Notes: generated from the sequence alone by a model not told the origin. Shown: positions 35,772 to 50,480, counted from the first letter of the stretch. The stretch: 64,000 bases of DNA from Tamarix chinensis (GCA_030549775.1 CM060174.1:10659786-10723785), one strand, 5' to 3'. A program made the numbers and translations.

Positions 35772-38700
35772 TGTAATATCCCTGCATATTTGAAATTAAA
35801 TTTTATTAACCTTAATAATTTTATTAGTGCAATTTGATAAAAATGTTTAATTATTTTAATTTTGATTTTAATTTGATAAAAATTCTTAATTATTTTAATT
35901 TGATAAAAATATTTTAATTTTGATTTATTTTATGGTTTTATCAATGATTTTAAATTCATATTATAATTTACTTAATCGTTATTGTTGCAGATCCTTCTAG
36001 TTAAATTCATTCATGACCATGATTTTTATTATATTCATATAATTTTGGTTTTTATTTAAATATATATATATTTCCATTGTTTCGCGTGTTTTGATCTTTA
36101 ATGTTTTAATTTTTTTTAATTATAACATCATCGTGTGGTTATGACTTTGTTTTGAAGTTATATTTCTAAAATCCTCTTTAAAATAGTAAAGTCATTTTAA
36201 TGATTTTTATTCAAAACAAATATTTTTATCTTTGAATTTATCTATTTTTACAAAGTCATTAAGATCTTCAAAAAATTTATATTTAAAAGATTTTTGTAGT
36301 TTATTTATGTTTTTCTTTTCAAAATTAATTTTATTATGTTTTTTCCTTTTTCGTTGACAGAAGACCTTTTTTTTTAAATTATTTAAATTAATCTCAATTT
36401 CTTAAAATTTAAATTAAATATTTTTCCATATATTTTTTTAATATTTTTGAGATTGTATTATGTATTTTTGTAAATCATCCATTAATAACTTTCTTCCAAA
36501 AGCTTTTCTGAAATTCTTTAAATAACTTTTATATTGATTTTATACCTTTTGATTTTTATGAAATAATTTTTTAATAAATTTTTGATAGAATCATCCATTA
36601 ATATTTTTTGATATTTTATATTTTATTTTTTGTATGTGTATTTGTAGTAAAAAGAAAAAAACTGAAACCCAACCGGTTGAGCCCCTCCCCTATTTTCCTT
36701 TTTTTCTTTTCTCTCCCTTTCCCCTTTCCTTTTTAAAGTCCCTATGGATAATCTAGAGACGGTGAATAGAGTATTTTATAAAAATAGTTCCAAATTAAAA
36801 TTTTGTGAGAAATAAGTAGAAGGATGAAAAACAATAAACACATAATTTATAATAGTTGAATAAACTCTAAAAAGTTTCTCTACATCCATTACCAATAGGT
36901 TTTGCCTTTTGCATCGGAATCTCTCTTTATATATAGTGTGTGTTTGATGATGATCACACCTCTTTTAGTTTATAAACCTACAATCTCAATAAACATATGT
37001 GAGATGATTTATACTTTGCATAGTTATCTTCTTTTGGTTTATGAGATTGCAATATCAATAAACTCTCTTAGGAATTCTAGACAACACACCACTCTTCACT
37101 TGTATTTGAGATGATGAGTTTGAATGAATACAATAACAATATTCACTAGATAGTATATGAAAGTGAGTAATCACTAGAGACGATTTTTATCTAGTTAGAG
37201 AAATAATAATTATAAGTGTATGATCACTCTATTTAAATATGAAGAATAAATTGAGAACTAAATAAGATTGATTCAGATTTGAAAGTGTAAAATCAAATCT
37301 TTCTTTGATTCTTATGATAATTTTAGAAGACTTGTGCTAGCTTGATTGATGCTTATTAAAGTCTAACAACTCTTATTTATAGAACTAAAAGATGGAAAAA
37401 ATCAGTACTAGCCATTGGGTATAAAAAGTACTCCAATGGTCAAGTTACAATGGGTAAGAAATCTCAAAGATGCCCATATCAATCGATTGATTTTTACAAA
37501 TCAGTCGATCGATGGAATATTTTTTCAGTACTGCATACTTTTACAAAAAAATAATAATCACAACTTGAGCTACATAATTCAAATTTGTATGTCGTCTTTT
37601 TTGCTATAAAGTAAAAATAATAAGATTTACAAAGAAATATTATTCACCCAAAATAATGTCTATGTAATTTATTATGAATTTGACAAGTTATATCATATAC
37701 AAAACTACTTAAAATAAAATTAATTTAAGATAATATTTTGCACAAATACTTAAAAATATGTTTTTTATGTATAAAGTCACTTTAAGATCTTTCAAAAATT
37801 ATTTTAAATACGATGATACATATCAAATCATTGAAAAATCTAAGTACTTAATATGTTAATTATATATACATAAAACCTAAGACTGTAACACACTCTTTGA
37901 AGCTTGAGTCTTGGTATCTTAATTACCCTTGCTTATTCCTTAATATTTTGTGTATTACACATATGAAATTGAAGTTCTTGGAGCTAGAGTCTTATTTTTC
38001 CCTCCTTGTTGATCTTTGGCTTGTGATTGGGATATGATTTGTAAACTTGATCTCCTTATCACTCCTTAACTTAGTTAAGTATTGAATACTTCACTTTTTG
38101 CTATGATAAACATGCACACTTAACAAGATAAATGAAATTCATAAATGAGTTTTTATCATCAAAATAAAGTTTGATTAACCTATGAGGCCAACGTCTTTCT
38201 AGAGTGAAACCAAAACCCTAACCCTTGTTCCTTTTCCTTTACCTCTCTTATCTACTTTTTTCTCCACACCACTATATAACAACCACTGCTTGACCATACC
38301 ACTTCTCTATCAATTCTTCATTGTCAGTAGTGGCAGCATTGGAGTAGTGCAACAACAAGCCAACCCAAGTAGGGGAGCGAAGTGGGTCACTCAACCATCG
38401 CACTCTAGCAACAACTCTACCACTGGCCACTACGAGCCCAGCTGACCATTAGCAAGTGGCACTTGCCCTTCAATGAAGTTCCACCGATCCTCAATCATTT
38501 TGATTCTTTGTTTTATGTGTGGTATAAATAACCAAAAATCCTAACCTTTGTTTTGATTAATTTTGTATGAAATAGATTATGATAAGCTAAATTAGTTGTT
38601 CAATTATGTATATATATGTTTTATGAGTGATTTGGAATGATTAATTATAGTGTATGTGGTAGATTTGTGAACTTGTGATTTTTAACCTGGCTATGTCCTA

Positions 38701-40044
38701 GTTTTTCAAATTCATCTGATTAAGCTGTTTTTGATAAATTGTTTATGCAATACACTGTAAAATGTATCTAATTTTATGTTGGGGTTATCAGTTTGATAAA
38801 TTTATGCAGAATTAATCAAATTATATTTCTTGGTTCTTGTATATTGAAATAGAATTGCATAATTGATTTTTTTATTCAATTGATGTTATAATATACTTTG
38901 AAATGTGTTTAATTTCATGTTGGAAGTGTTAATTTGGAAAAATTGTATGAAATCAATTGGAATTGGATTTTTTAGACAAAAATCTTACAAATATAAATTA
39001 TATTGTGTGATTGAGTTATTTTATTCAATTGATTATATAATTTGAATTAAAATGTGTTTATTTTTATTTCCAATTTGTCAATTTATATAATTTAACAAAA
39101 TTTGATTGAATTTACATTTCAGGCTAAAAAATGCCTAATTTGCAATTGGTTTTTTCTTTTATTATTTTTGATGATTATAAAATATGTTGTAAAATATTTT
39201 AATTGCATTTCTAAAAATTAAATTAAATTAAATTAATAAAGTTAAATAGAATTATATTTTTGGGTCTAAAACCCTAGATTTCTAATAAAATTTTGAAATT
39301 GGTTATTTGTATTGTTATTTTTTCTGAAATTGATATTATATAATTATTTGAAATGACGTTAATTGTGTTCTAATGTCTTCAATTTTTTTAGTTGCTTTGA
39401 ATTATCAGAATTGGTATCTTAGGCTTTTAAACCCCAATTTTCAAAAAATGATAATCTTAAATTGGTCATTTTTAAGATTATTTTTGTTGAAATTTAGTTT
39501 TGAAATTTATCTAAAATTAGTTTAATTGTATTTTTAAACTTTCAAATTTTGGTAAAAAGTTGACTTGGTTAATTCGTAGTTCGACCCTAGAAACCTTAAT
39601 TTTTGGTGATAGTTTTGTGAAAACTAATTTTGTATGCTTCTTTTACCTAGTAGATTAATAGCTTTGATTTAAAATCATTTGAATTGTATTTTTATCTTAT
39701 CGGTGTGGATTAGTTCTTTGAAATCAGTTTGTTTGTCTTTTTGGTTGTAAAAATAAATTAGTAAATAATTTTAGAAAAATTAACTTGTCATCTATTATCC
39801 TTTTCCTAGTTTTTTAAATTAATTTGAAATGCTCTAAGTGATATATATTGAAATCAATTTTGAATCTTAATGGAGCTATTCTCTTGAGGGTTAGGTTTTA
39901 GACATGTATTCCAAAATAATTTGTTTGTACTTTCCTTGTTAATTAAATTATAATGCTTGAATTACTGATCAATAAGGTAGTTTCTAATCTATTCATATGA
40001 TTTCTATTGACAATCTAGGAAATTATTATTATGGATTGTCAAGG

Positions 40045-40075
<31 letters not shown>

Positions 40076-42005
40076 ATGCATGCATGTATGTATGTATGTA
40101 TCTATCTATCTATTTCACAATTTTCTTAGATATCTTTGCTTATGGTGGAATCATAAGATATATGCATTCTTGTAGTTAAAGGTGGTGAGTATGCTTTATG
40201 TAATTTAATTATGTCAAGTGTATGTCCTATCTTGTATGATACTTCCATGTATCTATGAGCTTATAATTTTCAATGCAAATATATGTTATCCTGCCTATGG
40301 ATTATTTGTATGAGTTCGAGTATGTGAATATGATTTCATGGTTAACAGGGTTAGCTAATTATAAAATTTATGGCGATTTTAGAGCATATTCTAATGTTTC
40401 TCAATTATAATTATTTTGGAAAGTCATATCATTGGTTAAGTATGGAGTGAAATTATATGATACCTTATGTTGGGATTTTATGCCTTTAAATTGATCAGCT
40501 TTAATGCCACAAGAAATGGATTTAATAATGGGATTACATTATGTTGATGGAAGTGATTTAAGTATTATTATGTGGGTCTGATTTATGCTTAGTTAAATTC
40601 TTAAATAAAACATTATTTACGTGGTACCGTTCCAATATTTTCTTTTCTGTGATCATGGGTGCTTTACTTGGTCTAGAGATGCCTTCTTCTACTCTATAGG
40701 GGTATTTATATATTTCATCCCTATAGAAGGTATGCATACTTAAGTGATTAGGTGCCCTATTTATTGGTGGTCTAATTACCTTTTTGAGTGGGGCGGCTAG
40801 GACTAGTACTTTTGAGTACTAGATTAGTTTTTATAGTTTATTTGAATCTCCATCCTCAAGTAATATGATTAAATTGTTGTGATCACAATAATAGAATAAA
40901 ATAATCATTTATTCTTATCCATTCATGGATTACACATTTCACTATCCTAAGCATGTTACTCGGTTATTTTCTATACAATTTTGCTATTATATGACACCTC
41001 TCCTTGCCTTGTTATTGCATGATATATTAGTATAATCGCATATGGGCCTTATGTGCATAGTACTATTTTGTAGGATAGTTATGTTATTCGGCATGAGTTC
41101 ATGTTTTGGTGTACATTCGTACCTATATGTTATTTCTAGTTATGTGTTTATAAGCATGATTCTAAGATTGTATGTTCTATCATATGTTATCGCATGTACT
41201 CATGTATACCTTTCATAATTATGACTGTGATAACCCATATTAGCATGTCGTACTCTAGTTAATGCATATATGCCTTACTATATTTATTTCATGTATGAAT
41301 TTCCTTGATACCTATTGAGAAAACGATTAATGTTATGCTACATGTTTCATGAAATCTTATGATTTGTATGAGTGGAATGGTGTGTATCAAATGTATACTT
41401 GAGCATGATTATTGTAAAATAAATATTTCTATTTCCTTATGTGTAACATCCTTCCTTCCATGAGTTAGGTAGTTTTTATTTATTAAATACAAGACTTGTA
41501 CTAATACTACCTTAGTTGAATGGCCTCTATGATGATTCACTGATGGCAGGGAGTAAACCTCTTGTATAGGCTTGAGATTGATTGCTATTGTTAGGTTAAA
41601 GACTTGAGCTTTGAGAGAGTAGAAAGCTTAGAGTTTTTTTCCTCAGGGATTTATCTTAAGTGTCTGCAAATTTGAATGGTGTTGTATTACTTTGCTAAGT
41701 TTTTAAAATCTAGGGTTATTTCAAAGGTTTTTTTGCTCATTTGATCAATGATAATTTTGTTTAGTGGAATTATTTGTTTCCCATCTAACAGTTGATATAT
41801 TATTGTAGGAATTTATTCTCTTGGTATAGATGATGTTTGAATTTTTATTGAACATATTTTAGCTTTGCATCTAGCATGATATTGATGATGAACATTTATT
41901 TTGGGTTATATGTGGCAGTAATATTTATCATTCTCTAATCTAGCTTGAACATATTTTTCTTTTAGGCAAATTTTTTTAGGAGTAAAAAATTTAAGTGGTG
42001 GTTAA
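35772..42005 (+). mobile_element. Element VII: solo-LTR-like, forward, with an inner insert
   Basis: Begins TGTAATATCCCTGC at 35772, directly after a copia segment; a pyrimidine-rich leader lies at 36660-36740 and again at 38220-38300. The far end (GTGGCAGTAATATTTATC ... AAATTTAAGTGGTGGTTAA at about 41910-42005) resembles the 3' end of element V. A 1432-bp insertion (36747-38178) breaks it. (CT)n lies at 40048-40075. No coding region. The right limit is tentative, because no copy of the left target word TTTGA was found there. Confidence 0.45.
36747..38178. mobile_element. Insert in element VII flanked by CCTATG
   Basis: CCTATG occurs at 36741-36746 and again at 38179-38184. The interior starts GATAATCTAGAG, then GGTGAATAGAG, and ends TTTATCATCAAAATAAAGTT with GATTAA. 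These words recall a widespread plant LTR repeat, but no protein is encoded. Class is uncertain (LTR fragment or non-autonomous element). Confidence 0.5.
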
Positions 42006-42373
42006 TGTAATATCCTCAAATTGAGCGAATTGTTACAAGGATTGATATAGATACTTATATCAATATAGTAGATCATCTTTTTGGTAATTTTGTCCTAAGA
42101 ACTTCACAGGTAAGTGTGCTTATAGTTGAATATTTTTTAGGATAGGTGACCCACTTGAAAAGTTTTGGAAATTTGTTGAAAATTTCTTAGGAAGTGTGTG
42201 AGTAAGGACAAAGTACACCAAAATGAATCTTGTTGATTTGTGGGGCCAACTGAATATTTTTTTTAAGGATGGATGACTCTATTAAAATATTTTGAAAATT
42301 TGTTGAAAATATCTCAGGATGCAAGTGAGGACAAGACGCATTGAAATGACTTGTATTGATCTATAGGGACGTC
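42006..42373 (+). mobile_element. Second Cassandra-type LTR, decayed, with internal duplication
   Basis: TGTAATATCCTCAAATTGAG at 42006 and following sequence match the Cassandra LTRs at 26394 and 26850, including a degraded 5S-like part (CAGGTAAGTGTGC, AGGATAGGTGACC). A 124-bp stretch from 42128 is repeated in tandem from 42252. The LTR end (from the CGATCAATCC region onward) is missing, cut where element VIII starts. A possible polypurine tract AAGTGGTGG lies just before it. Confidence 0.75.
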
Positions 42374-45071
42374 TGATTTTATACCCTATCCAAAAATCTT
42401 TCAAATTATTTTTAAAATTATGTTAATATAAAATAAATTAGTTTTAGTTTTAAAATGAGCTTAAAATTCTAATAAAAATGTGAATTTTAGGTATATCAAT
42501 TGATTGGTTTACCTAACCAATTGATTGGTGCGATGAGGAGCTTAGATTTTAGTTCTCAATAAACTAATTGACTAGTTTGCCCAAATCCATCAACTATTTG
42601 TCTGAGATTTCATATCCATTTATGATTTTAATTTTAACTTCTCTATAATGTTTATGAAAACTTATGAGCATGTTTTAGTGCTCTAGAATTATTTTCGCGT
42701 TATTTAGATCATTATATAATTTTCATTAGCCATTTTTTTCTTCCAAAAAGCACCTTTGAAGTAAACTTCATCTTTTCTCTTTTCCCTAACCTATCTTTCT
42801 CTCTTCTGGTAATTGGGGTTGTGAGATTGACTTTGTACACCATCTCTTGACTTACCAACCTACTTCCATGCTCATTCTTCATTACACTCAACCCCCACCA
42901 ACCTATCAAGTCAACCCTCACTTCTTGGTTACCCACACTCAACCTCACTAGTCTCACCCCCTTTTCTCTTATGAATGTCAACCTAGCCTTTCCTCTATAC
43001 CTTTCATTTATGATCCATTTTCATTTCTTACTTGTTTTTCTTGCTCTCTTCTCCCTCATATGTGTGGAAAATTTTCTAAGTGTTGAATATCCCTTTATTT
43101 TCCCTCGTCTCCTCTTTATTGAGAAAAACACTTTTCTCCCTTTCTTGTGCAAGCATTGTGCTCCTTTCTCTTATTCTAATATTGGTTTTATTTCTCTCTT
43201 TCTTTCTTGAAGCAACAAAGAATTAAGGTTGGAAACGGTTGAAGATTTCAACCCTTTCCTTGACACTCTATTAAAAGGCGGTGGTTTGTGTTTTTCTTCT
43301 TATTTTGATTTTTCTTGAGTTTGATGAAGCTTTGAAAGATTATTTTTGATGGTTTTAACTTTAATTCTTTTACAAATTGAGGTTCTACTAGTTAGCCATC
43401 AAGTAAGAGTTTTTGTGGTAGAATAACTACTTTAAGGTAAGGCATTATTATCTCAAATATGAATAGGGTTATTCTATATATTGGGTTTCTACATGTTTGG
43501 TGTATATGTAAGTAGGATATAATTTGTATCCTATAATTTGAGCATGTGGCATGATTATTCCTAATATTAAATGGCTGGATTTCTCTAATTTTATGCCTAA
43601 GTTGGTCATTTGAGCATGGTTTATTTGAGTATGTTCATTTTTATGTATCCATGTGATTCTATGTATATAACATGTATTTTTTATGTGTGTGGTTGTAACA
43701 TCCCCAATAATTATAGTTGAATTTTTTTTATTAGTTTAAAGAAAATCACACACCAAAAAGAGGGTGTTACTGCCGTAATCAGCATAAGTCTGACCGCTAG
43801 CTTGCCTGATACTAATCACAAGGGTAAAAGGATCAACACAACTACGGAACTATAATAGAAAACAATTAAAACAGAAGGATTCTAACATTGAAATACAGAA
43901 AATTCTAGAAAAAAGGAGAGTTAAATATCAGTACAATAGAGAAACAAAATGCATAATAGGATCCCACCATGGGGAAATAAAAACATAAGGTATGAATGGA
44001 AAATAATCTAGAATACATTCTCTACTACCCTGAACCTTGGACACCAGGACATCGCTCTACCCCAAAAAGCTCATCGTAAATAGCAATGTCCTCTAAGGCC
44101 TCATCATCTACCTACATAGACTCAGGAAGGGCCACTGCTTGTTGGAATGAGAATATCCCATAATAAGGCTAATTAGTATGCTACATACGGAGTACGGTAA
44201 CTGAAATACCTCAAACTCCTAATTTAAAAATTATGGCCAAATAAGGATTTATAAGGAAAATTGATTAATTAAATTATTTTATCAACATAAAGGAAATTAA
44301 TTAAGGTAAATCAATAGAAAAAATAATAAATAATTTAATTTGGAAAAATTAGGGCAGTTTGCTAAGTAAAATGGAATTTAGGGAAGAATTATTTAAAATA
44401 TCCCAGATAACCTAAAAAGGAATTTAATTATGATTATTATTATTTATATATTATTATTATTATTATTATTATTATTTTGAATAATCAAAAATCCTAAAAT
44501 ATCCTAAACACCCAACCAACCCACTATTTTCCTTTTGCCTTTTATTTTTTTCCCTTTTCTCCTTCTTTTCCTTTTTCTTTCTTTTCTCTCCTTCTCTCCT
44601 TTCTTTTTTCCCTTTCTTCCCAAGCTGGGCTAGCCCCTCGTGGCCCATTTCCCCCTCCTTCTTCTTTTCCTTTAGCCTAGCCTAGGCCCGCATAACCTAT
44701 TCCCGTCGCCCGTCGCCTAGCCCCAGTCCACCGGTTCTTTTTTTTTTTCACTCCTCCCTAGATCGCTCAATCCAACCCTTCCTTCTTCTTCCCCCATCCT
44801 ACAAGACCTGCAACACCATTTCCGTCAGCTGCCACCAGCCGCCGACGATCCCGCCCTTTCCCTCTCTCCCCCATCATTTTCTTTCCAATTTTGACCCAAC
44901 CAAACCGTCCTCCCTCCTCACATATGCTCGCCCCTTTCCTTTCTTCTCCCCCAACCAAACATGTCCCTGCCATGGCAGAGACTACACCACCTGCCACCGC
45001 CGACCGTTGGTCCTGCCTCACCTGCCCCCTCTTGTCCTCTTCCTCCTCTGTTTCCCCCCCTCCAATTAGCC

Positions 45072-45080
45072 TATAAATAC
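45072..45080 (+). promoter_or_regulatory. TATA box of element II
   Basis: CTATAAATACC sits in the middle of the pyrimidine-rich tract, where an LTR core promoter is expected. Element III has TATAAATATC in the equivalent inverted position (51822-51831), which supports a shared LTR promoter. Confidence 0.5.
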
Positions 45081-45769
45081 CATAAAGGCATCTATAATCG
45101 GGCTCCTTTGATTCGTATCCCAAAAAACCCTACTTTGTGCCACCTCTCGATCAAAAGCTCGTTTCATTGCTGTTAACCATCACTGCCTCCCACACTACTC
45201 ACATAAGCATTTCCTGCATCACCTTCTGCCGAACTGATCCTCTCCATCCCTTGGTTTGCCTTGCATGAGCCACCCTGGCCATGCGAAGTTCCCCTTTTGA
45301 TAAGCCCCCTTTAACCCCCCGTACCTCTTCGTACCACTGTTCGCTACCAATCCTGCTACAACCAACACCCTATCTACCCTCTAAAACAATCAAGGGAGCT
45401 TCCTATACCTTCCCATAGCTCCCTCTCTCCCTGCCTCCCCCTCATTCTTCCTTCTCCTCCCTCTACCACTTCGGCCACCACACCTGCCGCTGTGCGCCGC
45501 CACCTTTGGCTGCACCACCACCTTCATTCTACCCCTCTCCACTTGAGGCACCCTCCACCACCTCAATCACCTCTTCATTCCCTCTCCTTTAGCCTATACG
45601 ACCATCTCCACCTCTCTTCTCCCTCCACCGCCATTGTGCGCCATTGCTTGTGCCACCATCATCCTTAGGTGGTACTCTAACCTTCCCAACCCCTAAACCC
45701 ATTTTATACAAGTATTAGCTATTTTTTTATAATATTAATGGTATTGTCCTTAATATTAATATTATTTTT

Positions 45770-45810
<41 letters not shown>

Positions 45811-47949
45811 TACTACTACTACTACTACTACTACTTAACCTTAATTCAGAATTTTCCTTACTAATAATAATAATATTATTATTAATGGCCTAGAACTTTG
45901 GTATTATTATTATTATCATTATTATTATTATCCTCATTATTATTTTTACTACTATTATTAGTACTAGCTTTGGCCTATTATTATTACCTTTATTATTATG
46001 GTAAATATTTGAACCCTTATATTACTATTACCATTTCAATTATTATTATTGTCAGTATTATTATTCACATTATTATTATTACACTTAACCATATTATCAC
46101 CAAGGATACTACTATTATGATTATTAGGACATTTACTAGTATTATTCTTAAGATTGGAACTAATAATGATAATACTAATAATAATAATAATAGTAGTAGT
46201 AATAATAATAATAATAATAATAATAATAGTAATTATTATTATTATTATTATTATTATTACCTTGCCATTATTGTTAACATTTCAGATATCACTAACCTTA
46301 CTATCACTACTAACATTATTATTATTAGTATTATTATGGTCACTGCTTTTACATTTCTAATATCACTATTGTTATTATTATTACCACTAGGGTTTGGGTT
46401 GATATTAGTATTATCACTACAAAAACTACTACTATTATTATTAATATTGAAACTATTACCTTTCATAATATAAATATCACTATGATTACCGTAATATAAG
46501 TTGTGGTAGCTAATAAGACTTATTTTGGTTAGTAGTTGCATGATTAACTATTTTGAGAATAATAACCCTTCTTTTACTCATAAAACTACTATTATCATTA
46601 TTATCCCTAATAGTAGATTATGATAAGGGTAGGGTAGGAATAATGGTAATTTTGGTAAGAGGGAGATTAACCCATAGTATTTTCCTCTTATAGGTGAATT
46701 AAGTCAAAACCTAAGGAGGTATAGGAGCGTGTTCCAAGCCCTGCGTTATTTTAGGTAAGGATGTAGCTAAGGCCCTATGTGTATTATGTGTCTTGAATGC
46801 CTTGGATGTTATTTACCATGTTATGTTGTGTATCTTATGGTTATCATTAAACGTGTTTTATGTGTAGCGCATCTTGGAGTTGATGTATGTTCATGTGTTT
46901 TCTTATGGCATGTGTATAATATGTATATGTTGTGATTATGATGTTCTATGATATGACCCTATAGGACATGCATAATAGGATGATTAATAATATGATATGG
47001 GGTGAAAGGATAAAAAGGAAGAAAATGGGAAGTGAGTTGATTAAGTGGCATGAGACTGACCTAAGCATCTCAAGACCTATGAGGGGGAAAACAAGAGGAT
47101 ATGATCAAACTGAACAAGTGATGGGAATCTATGCATGGGAATTCTAGGGTTTGCCTGGGAACTTTGAGGGTTCTTATGGGGTAGCTGAAGTATGTATGGG
47201 GATGAACTTTACGTATGAAAAGTTATCTTGGGGCACAAGTAAGGTAAGGGGAGAGTTGTAGAGTGATTGGAGACTTGGGGTGAAAAAAATAATACGTAGG
47301 TTGATATAAGCGTGTATAGGGGATCTAATTAGGGTTTTAGGAGGAAACCCTACTCTGAAGGAAAAAATAATTAAGGAAGAGTGGAGTATGGGATAAGAGT
47401 GGAAAACTTATTATATGAGGGATGAGTAAGGGTTCCTTGGGAAAGAAGAGGTGTTAGGTGAAGAATGGAGAGGTGACTTGTGGGGGAAGAAATGCGCTAG
47501 GGTTTGGTTGGCTAACTAGGGTTTCACAGTCATGTGAGTAATCGGTGAGTAGAATGATACGTTTGGGTTGAATCTAAATGAGAGGAAGTGTTGGGTGATA
47601 AACGAAATAATGGTAGGGTAAGTAAGAGAAAGTTGGACCACACAGGTCCAATTAGGGTATCAAGGGAAACCCTAACGAGTGATAGTAAGTGGAGTTGGAC
47701 GTCATAAGGTGATGGGCCTTAACCCACACCCTCAAGAGTTGGATTTTTGTTATGAGTAAGTGGAAGGGGAATGGATAACGGGGTGTGATAGGAGGCACAT
47801 AAGTTTCAAGATATGGGTCGGGCCCTTCTTGGGAGGATAGAAGTAGAAGGTTGGTGACATGCATGTCAAGGATGAATGTTTTATCTAATAAGACATGATT
47901 AAGATACTAACCATTTAAAGAGATAGATTATTGACTCGAGATCAGACCA

Positions 47950-48290
47950 ATCCACTGGCATAATAGTGGCCAGGTGCTAGGGTGTCCCGAAGGCCGATCC
48001 ACTGGCGTATAATAGTGGTTAGGAGCATTCAACTCTGTACGTTTTTGATCCACCGGATAAAATAGTGGGGGATCCCTAGCTCAATAAACCAAACTATAAG
48101 TTATGATAAGACATGAAAAAGGCACTAAGCACTTATAATGAAACACCATGAGAGTTGGGGCTATACCGATCCACCGGCATAATAGTGGCTAGGAGCTTCT
48201 TGCCTTGGTGATCGATCCACTGGTATATAATAGTATTTAGGTGTGTCATGCCTTGTAATTTTTAGATCCACCGACTATAATAGTGGGGTT
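47950..48290 (+). repeat. GATCCACCGG...ATAATAGTGG repeat of element II
   Basis: Six or so diverged copies of GATCCAC(C/T)GGN(n)ATAATAGTGG spaced 50-70 bp. The unit is partly palindromic with the inverted copies in elements I and IV. Confidence 0.75.
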
Positions 48291-50480
48291 CCTACACTCG
48301 TATGGATTGATAAAGAGTATGGTGCGAAATGAATATATTGACCAGAGATGTAAAAAACAAGTTTATCTAGACCATAGCCCGACCTTTATTATCTGCATTG
48401 TTGTATGCTGTTTATATGATCATACTTGTGTTATGTGCCTTATATGTTTGGCCTTACCTGTATGGTTACCTTTCTCAGTACGTAGTGTACTGACCATCCG
48501 TTTCATGGGTGTTGCTCATTCCCACAAGAGGGCCCACCTGAGTTTCTGTAGGTAGGTGATGATATATTTGATGCTTGCGACACTTACGAGGCATCGGGCG
48601 GGGCTGAGAGTTGAACTTGGACCTAGCCTAGGGATCAAGAGTGACCATCCAAAATTCTATCTTCCATTTTTTTTCCTATACTGCTTTGCTTTAGTTCTAT
48701 TCTATTATACGATGCTTTCTGTCACTGGGAACTTTAAATCCTTACTTTCTGGGTTGTAACTCTTTTTAACCGCATTCTGATTTTCTGTATGGTGAACAAT
48801 TCAGTTTTTTTTTTTTTATGAATGATCATTATAATTATTGGCTTGTGTTTGATGTTAACCCTATTCAGCTTTAGCACTTGGTACTAGAATGGTAGGAGTG
48901 AACCGGTTTGGTACTAAGTGTGGCGGTAATATCCCTAGAATTTATAATTTTGTTATTTTGCTTTTGTTAAACCTTTTCATTAAACAAAAATTTTCAGTAG
49001 TAAATTTTTGGGGTTTTACAGTAACAACATAGTTAAGATAGGGTACAACAATATAGATTACAGATATAAACATACAGTAGGCTTTATTAGATCATTTACC
49101 CCTGTTAGAGTTTAGGCCATCGGTACCATATTTACACATCTCTCAAATTATATCCATGTAGGTACGGGGACCCCACTATTATGATTACCCTAGGGCAGAA
49201 CGCGACTGACCACTATTATAATCAATGGTAAATATATACAACCCTAAGTCAAAACACACCTAGCCATTATTATAACCAATGGACCAGTAAATATCCTACA
49301 TCCGAGTTTGACCCACATGGTGTTCTACTGTAATACCCCAAAAATTCACAATTTTTTTAAAAAGAAATTAAAATCCGTGAATTTTGGGGATGTTACCGCT
49401 ACACTCAATACCAGACTGGTTTGTTCACACCGTTCCGGTACTAAGTGCTAAGGCTAAGAAAATATTATTATCAGCTCAATTAATACATAACTAAAGTTCA
49501 TAAGTACGCAAATCAGAGTACACATGAATATTTACATTATTTGAAGTACGAAAACAAATTTCCTTAAATAGGAAAGAGATTCACAATCATTAAAGCTGAT
49601 TCTGGAAACCAATACATAGCAAATATGGTGAAGATGAATAATAGTATCATCAAAATAGAAAACCATACCACACCCTAATTAACCACAATAACTATAGTTA
49701 ACCACTCCAAACCCTAGTTAACCACAACAAACCATAGTTAACCATACCACACCCTAATTCAGTCTCCTCTATACCCTTATAACGTCCCACGTACTATTTT
49801 TCATCCAAAATGTTCAAAACCCCAAATGACACTTCTAATACCTTCCTTACACCCCATATCAACTTTCCATACATAAATCTTTCTCTCATGCAAACTTTAT
49901 ATCCCCCATGCAAATGTTTGAACTTTTTCATGCAAAACCTTACTCTCACACATGAAACCCTAAATCCCTATGCTAACCCTATATTCCATCATACAACCCT
50001 AGATTCCATCATACAAGGTTATATAACTCACAAGCTAACCTCAAATGAATTCACTCCATATCATCATATTACAAAGCCTATCATGCATGTCTTATGGGCC
50101 ACACCATGTCACTACAAAACACAACTCATACACATAATACACATGCCATACATTATTACACGAACTTACCTCAACTCCACATCATACTGCATATATAATA
50201 GTTATACAAATACACATAGAATATATTATTCTTCATATCACATGTCATGCATGGCATGTAAAACACATTACACACAAACGGCCTTAGTTACACCCTTACC
50301 TAAAATGACATCGGTCTTGGAGCATGCTCCTACGTTTCCTTAGGGCTTTGACTGGTCTCACCTATATGAGAGCAAAACTAGAATTAGATCCCCTCTTACT
50401 AAAAATACTATTATTTACTAACTTATTCTAAGACTAGGTTTTTAATAAAATAATACTATACTAATAATAATAATAAGAAA

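Larger units (their letters stand above)
44202..49020 (+). mobile_element. Element II: 4.8-kb solo-LTR-like, forward
   Basis: Begins TGAAATACCTC and ends TTTTGGGGTTTTACA, with a perfect 5-bp target repeat GTAAC at 44197-44201 and 49021-49025. Order: pyrimidine-rich tract (44520-45700) with a TATA box, (ATT)n block (45760-46500), G-rich spacer, GATCCACCGG/ATAATAGTGG repeat (47950-48290), then a block near 48470-48600 (TCAGTACGTAGTGTACTGAC) that appears inverted in element I at about 27510-27530, and a final GTACTAAGTGTGGCGGTAAT. No gag or pol and no primer-binding site, which fits a solo LTR. The (ATT)n frames such as 45898-46473 are artefacts. Confidence 0.85.

Noticed and set aside
45898..46541. 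191-codon frame in a triplet repeat
   Set aside because: Encodes only Ile/Leu/Asn/Tyr strings from (ATT)n; part of element II.
49810..50343. 177-codon frame
   Set aside because: Rich in Thr, His, Pro and Tyr with no domain; lies inside element III in the orientation opposite to its leader.
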